A stretch of 64,000 nucleotides of DNA from Alteriqipengyuania bathyomarina_B. Lineage in GTDB: Bacteria > Pseudomonadota > Alphaproteobacteria > Sphingomonadales > Sphingomonadaceae. Numbering within the stretch: the stretch's first letter is position 1; the number at the start of each line of letters is the position of its first letter. The notes under the pieces were generated by a model, which saw nothing but the letters and a program-made list of their open reading frames with translations, was not told the DNA's origin and did not search any database. The DNA lies in the NCBI RefSeq assembly GCF_038594605.1, contig NZ_JBCFZM010000002.1, positions 248,001 through 312,000 on the forward strand, in the 5' to 3' direction. A program made the translations under genes and the position numbers. Below, in pieces: positions 60,628 to 64,000 of this stretch.

Positions 60628-62147
60628 GCAAGCAGGGCCCATCGCAGGGCGATTCCCCGCCAGCGGGGCCCAGCGCCGATATGGCCGCGCTCGCGCGTGG
60701 TGGGCGGACGAATTTCTTCGGATTTCTGATCCGGCTCGCCGCGCGCATCCCGTTCCTGTTTATCGCGGGCCGCATGTACGGCGACGACATGCTGGGGCGG
60801 TTCGCCGCCGCCGTGGTCGTGATCGAACTGGCCAGCCAGGTCGCGGTGCTCGGCCAGAAGCGCGGCCTCGCGCAGCAGTTGAGCGAGGCCGAGGATCGCC
60901 CGCCCGCCCATATCGTGGCCGACGCGATGACACTGTCGCTCATCACATCGCTCGCGTTCACGGCGCTGCTGCTGCTCTTCCCCGAACCGATGTTTCCCAA
61001 TGGCCGCAACGGCGAATGGTCGTGGCTGCTCCCGCTCACCATCCTGCCTTTCGCGTTGACCGAAGTCGCACTGGCCGCCTGCGCCTATCGCTACGATATC
61101 GGCGCGACCGTGCGCAGCCGTGCGGTGGTGGAGCCCTGGGCGATCTCGATCGCAGCGGGGGCGCTGTTCTATGTCGTCCCCGACAGCGGGCTGGAACTGG
61201 CCTACGTCATCTCGATCGTTGCGGCGTCGGTGGCCGCGTTCATGCCGGCGATACGCCACTATGGCCTGCCGCGGGGATGGAGCCCGCATCCGGCGCGCGT
61301 CTTCGACCTCGCTGTGCGCAATCTGCCGCTGGCCGGGGCCGACGCGATCGAGTGGGGGACGCGCAAACTGGATCTCGCAATCCTCGCGCAGTTCGCGACC
61401 CCGGGCCAGGTCGGCGTCTACTACGCGGTGCAACAGGTCGCGACGCTGCCGCAGAAGCTCAAGACCAGTTTCGACCCGATCCTGGGCCCGGTCATTACCG
61501 CCGCGCTGAAGGTGGGCGACCGCTCGGCCATCGCCCGGCAGGTCTGCCAGGTCGGCTTCTGGATCGTCGCGATGCAGGCGGGCGTCGCACTGGCGTTGGC
61601 GATACCGGGCGAGGCGGTGATGGGACTGCTGGGGCCGGACTTCGTCAGCGGTACCGGCGCGCTCTCGATCCTGCTGGTGGCCGAAGTGGTCGCCGCGCTC
61701 GCGGTCGTTTCCGAAAGCGCGCTCATCTATATCGCGCGGATGCGCAATCTCGTGATCTCGGTCGTCACCATCGCGTTCCAGGCGGCGCTGACGATCGCCT
61801 TTATGGTCGCGATCACCGAATACGACCTGCCCGAACACTGGCGCGCGCCCGCCGCCGCGCTGGCACTGGCGATATCGCTGGCAGGCGCGAGCATCGCCAA
61901 GAGCGTGCTGCTGGGCCGGATTCTCGGCGAGAGCGTCAACAACTTCCGCCTCGGCCTGATACTGGCCGCGATCCCCGCAGGGCTGGTCGGCTGGGCGGCC
62001 ACCTTCGTGCCCGAGTGGCTGGAGCTGATCGTCGGCATCCCCGCGATCCTGCTGACCTACGGGGCGATCATCTGGTTCGTCGCCTTCCGGGAAGAGGACC
62101 GCGTGCTGTTCCGCCGCAATCTCGCGCAGGAAGAAGCCGAAGTGTGA
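60624..62147 (+). CDS. polysaccharide-type flippase (MATE/MOP superfamily)
   Basis: A 507-residue protein with about 12-14 transmembrane helices and a short hydrophilic start. GRTNFFGFLIRLAARIPFLFIAGRMYGDDMLGRFA, the mid-protein WGTRKLDLAILAQFATPGQVGVYYAVQQVATLPQKLK and VMGLLGPDFVSGTGALSILLVAEVV fit Wzx/MurJ-type oligosaccharide flippases. It probably moves a lipid-linked glycan across the inner membrane. The TTG start at 60624 overlaps the gpsA stop by 4 bases; ATG 60681 is an alternative start. Conserved after gpsA in related genomes as I recall. Confidence 0.85.
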   Translation: MSKQGPSQGDSPPAGPSADMAALARGGRTNFFGFLIRLAARIPFLFIAGRMYGDDMLGRFAAAVVVIELASQVAVLGQKRGLAQQLSEAEDRPPAHIVADAMTLSLITSLAFTALLLLFPEPMFPNGRNGEWSWLLPLTILPFALTEVALAACAYRYDIGATVRSRAVVEPWAISIAAGALFYVVPDSGLELAYVISIVAASVAAFMPAIRHYGLPRGWSPHPARVFDLAVRNLPLAGADAIEWGTRKLDLAILAQFATPGQVGVYYAVQQVATLPQKLKTSFDPILGPVITAALKVGDRSAIARQVCQVGFWIVAMQAGVALALAIPGEAVMGLLGPDFVSGTGALSILLVAEVVAALAVVSESALIYIARMRNLVISVVTIAFQAALTIAFMVAITEYDLPEHWRAPAAALALAISLAGASIAKSVLLGRILGESVNNFRLGLILAAIPAGLVGWAATFVPEWLELIVGIPAILLTYGAIIWFVAFREEDRVLFRRNLAQEEAEV

Positions 62148-62235
62148 TACTGTATCACCATTCAGAAGGCGTTCAGTGGCCCGGGGCGAGCTTGACACCT
62201 CACGATCGGGAAAAAGACCAATGGGGAGATCGAGC

Positions 62236-63966
62236 ATGAGCACCAGAAAGCTTGCAGTGGCAGCAATCGTCACAATGGGGCTGACACTAAGCGGGTGCGT
62301 CACTCAGCCCGGAATGAAAGGCGCGCCTGGCAGCGACAGCGCCGGCCGGACGGGCAATGTCCCGCCACCGCCGCCTCCTCCACCACCGCCGCCTCCACCA
62401 CCACCGCCACCCATGCCTTCGTCGCAGTCCTACGCGGCACCGCAGGCTATCGCGGTCACGGGATCGCGCATGGCGGGCGTGGCTGCCGAACCGGGCGTCC
62501 CCCAGAACGAGCAGCAGCCGACCTCATCGGACTTGCGCTACGTTCCTTCGATCGTCGTCCCCACGCGGCCCGATCGCGAACGCTATGATGGCGAAGAGGT
62601 CGCCGAAGTCGCGGTGACCATGGAACAGCCGGTCTCGACCTTCTCGGTCGATGTCGACACGGGCTCCTATTCCAACGCGCGCCGCATGCTCACCGACGGG
62701 CAGATGCCGCGCGAAGCGGCGGTTCGCACCGAAGAGTTCGTCAATTACTTCCGCTACGACTATCCGCGTCCCGATGCGGGCGAAGCGCCCTTCACCGTTA
62801 ACATGGATGTCGCGCGCACCCCGTGGAACGCGAACACCCGCCTCGTGCGGATCGGGCTTGCCGGGTACGAAGCCCCCAAGGCGGAGCGCCCTGCGGCCAA
62901 CCTCGTCTTCCTGCTCGACGTATCGGGCTCGATGAGTTCGCGCGACAAGCTGCCGCTGGTGAAAACCGCGATGAAGACGCTGGTCAATCAGCTGACCCCG
63001 GAAGATCGCGTCTCGATCGTGGTCTATGCGGGCGCGGCGGGCCTCGTGCTCGAACCGACCAGCGACCCGCGCGAGATCATGGCCGCGCTCGACGATCTGC
63101 GGGCCGGCGGCTCGACCGCTGGCGGTGCGGGGCTGGAACTGGCCTATCGCGTGGCCGAGAACAGCAAGGTCGACGGTATCAACCGCGTAATCCTCGCGAC
63201 CGACGGCGATTTCAACGTCGGCATGAGCGATAACGACGCGCTGCTCGAATATGTCGAGAACAAGCGCAAGAACGGCATCAGCATGACCGTGCTCGGCTTC
63301 GGGCGCGGCAACATCAACGAAGCTCTGATGGAGCAGATCGCCGACACGGGTAACGGCAATTACGGCTACATCGACAGCGCGATCGAGGCGCGCAAGGTGC
63401 TGGGCGAACAGGTGGGCGCAACGCTGTTCACCATCGCCAAGGACGTGAAGATCCAGGTCGAATTCAACCCGGCGGTCATCAGCCAGTATCGCCTGATCGG
63501 CTACGAAAACCGGATCCTGCGCGAACAGGATTTCGACAACGACGCGGTCGATGCGGGCGATATCGGCTCGGGCCATCAGGTCACCGCGATCTACGAGGTC
63601 GTCGGCGCAGGCGCGGATGGCTGGATCGCGGAGCGTCGCTACCAGGATCGCATTCCGCAGGCGGCGAGTGATCTGGCGAGCGAGGCGGCCTTTGTGAAGC
63701 TGCGCTACAAGCAGCCCGACGGCGACACCTCGACGCTGATCACGCAGAGCCTGTCGGCCGACATGCTGGCCCGCGCACCGATGCCGAGCGGAGATTTCGC
63801 CTTCGCCACTGCGGTGGCCGCCTTCGCCCAGAAAATGCGCGGCGATACGCTGCTCGAACGCTACGACTATGATGCGATCCGCACGCTGGCGGGATCGCAG
63901 AGCGATTTCTACCGGCAGGAGTTCATCAAGCTGGTGGGCGTTGCCGACGGGCTTGATCGGCCCTGA
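62236..63966 (+). CDS. VWA-domain lipoprotein (YfbK-like) with polyproline segment
   Basis: A 576-residue protein. The lipobox is in MGLTLSGCV. A linker contains 17 consecutive prolines, then AIAVTGSRMAGVAAEPG. The YfbK N-terminal block follows (VSTFSVDVDTGSYSNARRMLTDGQMPREAAVRTEEFVNYF), then a von Willebrand A domain with an intact MIDAS (DVSGSMSS, Asp at residue 228; ATDGDFNVG) and a C-terminal DUF3520-like domain. It is a surface or periplasmic lipoprotein of unknown ligand. GGGGAG precedes ATG 62236. Confidence 0.9.
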   Translation: MSTRKLAVAAIVTMGLTLSGCVTQPGMKGAPGSDSAGRTGNVPPPPPPPPPPPPPPPPPMPSSQSYAAPQAIAVTGSRMAGVAAEPGVPQNEQQPTSSDLRYVPSIVVPTRPDRERYDGEEVAEVAVTMEQPVSTFSVDVDTGSYSNARRMLTDGQMPREAAVRTEEFVNYFRYDYPRPDAGEAPFTVNMDVARTPWNANTRLVRIGLAGYEAPKAERPAANLVFLLDVSGSMSSRDKLPLVKTAMKTLVNQLTPEDRVSIVVYAGAAGLVLEPTSDPREIMAALDDLRAGGSTAGGAGLELAYRVAENSKVDGINRVILATDGDFNVGMSDNDALLEYVENKRKNGISMTVLGFGRGNINEALMEQIADTGNGNYGYIDSAIEARKVLGEQVGATLFTIAKDVKIQVEFNPAVISQYRLIGYENRILREQDFDNDAVDAGDIGSGHQVTAIYEVVGAGADGWIAERRYQDRIPQAASDLASEAAFVKLRYKQPDGDTSTLITQSLSADMLARAPMPSGDFAFATAVAAFAQKMRGDTLLERYDYDAIRTLAGSQSDFYRQEFIKLVGVADGLDRP

Positions 63967-64000
63967 ACTTTCGCCAGCGGGTTCCCTAGCGGGCCGGTGC

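Noticed and set aside
62359..62412. CCx-rich tract as a tandem repeat or CRISPR-like array
   Set aside because: It is a varied proline-codon run inside the VWA lipoprotein gene, with no repeat-spacer structure.

Overview
The window is a 64 kb piece of a GC-rich alphaproteobacterial chromosome. It most likely comes from the order Sphingomonadales, near Erythrobacteraceae. This is inferred from the circularly permuted two-piece tmRNA with tag ANDNEALALAA, alphaproteobacterial families (DUF2794, HdaA, DUF2256, tandem DUF3617 lipoproteins), a TonB-dependent receptor with a VVTATKRE plug start, and GC-rich third codon positions. Gene density is high and most of the window is core chromosome. I saw no insertion sequence, CRISPR array, integrase, rRNA or tRNA gene.

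Layout, left to right. 1-5.2 kb: end of an SDR gene, two membrane proteins, then a leftward set with DUF2794, serine acetyltransferase, HdaA and a secreted DUF2066-like protein. 5.3-8.1 kb: purM and a purN gene fused to a YjbR/MmcQ domain, then a damaged secreted-protein gene. 8.1-10.7 kb leftward: pepA, a 50-residue DUF2256 protein, holC, ndk. 10.9-16.8 kb: lptD-surA-pdxA-rsmA, the same order as in enterobacteria. 16.8-20.4 kb: an arginine succinyltransferase set (M20 hydrolase, astA, astB). 20.5-22.5 kb: a small membrane protein behind a sigma-54-type promoter, a secreted protein, ssrA and mscL. 22.6-26.7 kb: lemA, three TPM-domain genes, a Nudix hydrolase and an SDR. 26.7-27.4 kb leftward: a compact sigma-54-type operon of two single-helix microproteins and a PspC protein. 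27.5-34.1 kb: recF, DUF805, a TonB receptor, typA. 34.1-46.5 kb: envelope and metabolic genes including an outer-membrane barrel, putP, a secreted tail-collar protein, sdpR-sdpI-hydrolase with a visible operator, DUF4424, an extensin-like lipoprotein and two DUF3617 lipoproteins. 46.6-52.6 kb: uvrB, a 35-residue microprotein, higBA, CIA30, an S10 carboxypeptidase. 52.5-64 kb: dsbD, a ubiquinone hydroxylase, hemC-hemD with a membrane coiled-coil gene, tsaD-gpsA-flippase, and a VWA lipoprotein.

The strongest unusual signals are regulatory. Two sites match the -24/-12 sigma-54 promoter with exact GG-N10-GC spacing. One precedes a 78-residue membrane protein. The other precedes two tiny membrane proteins plus PspC and has a perfect 19-bp dyad about 85 bp further upstream, where an enhancer-binding activator would sit. 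With no pspA or pspB next to it, this looks like a reduced phage-shock-type envelope-stress operon and is the best candidate here for an undescribed system. Other points of note are the purN-yjbR fusion, an M20 hydrolase that may replace AstE, sdpR/sdpI without a toxin gene, an extra lipoprotein TPM paralogue next to lemA, and a Sec-exported phage-tail-collar protein with no phage context.

All functional calls come from reading the sequence and from memory of protein families. No database search was run.
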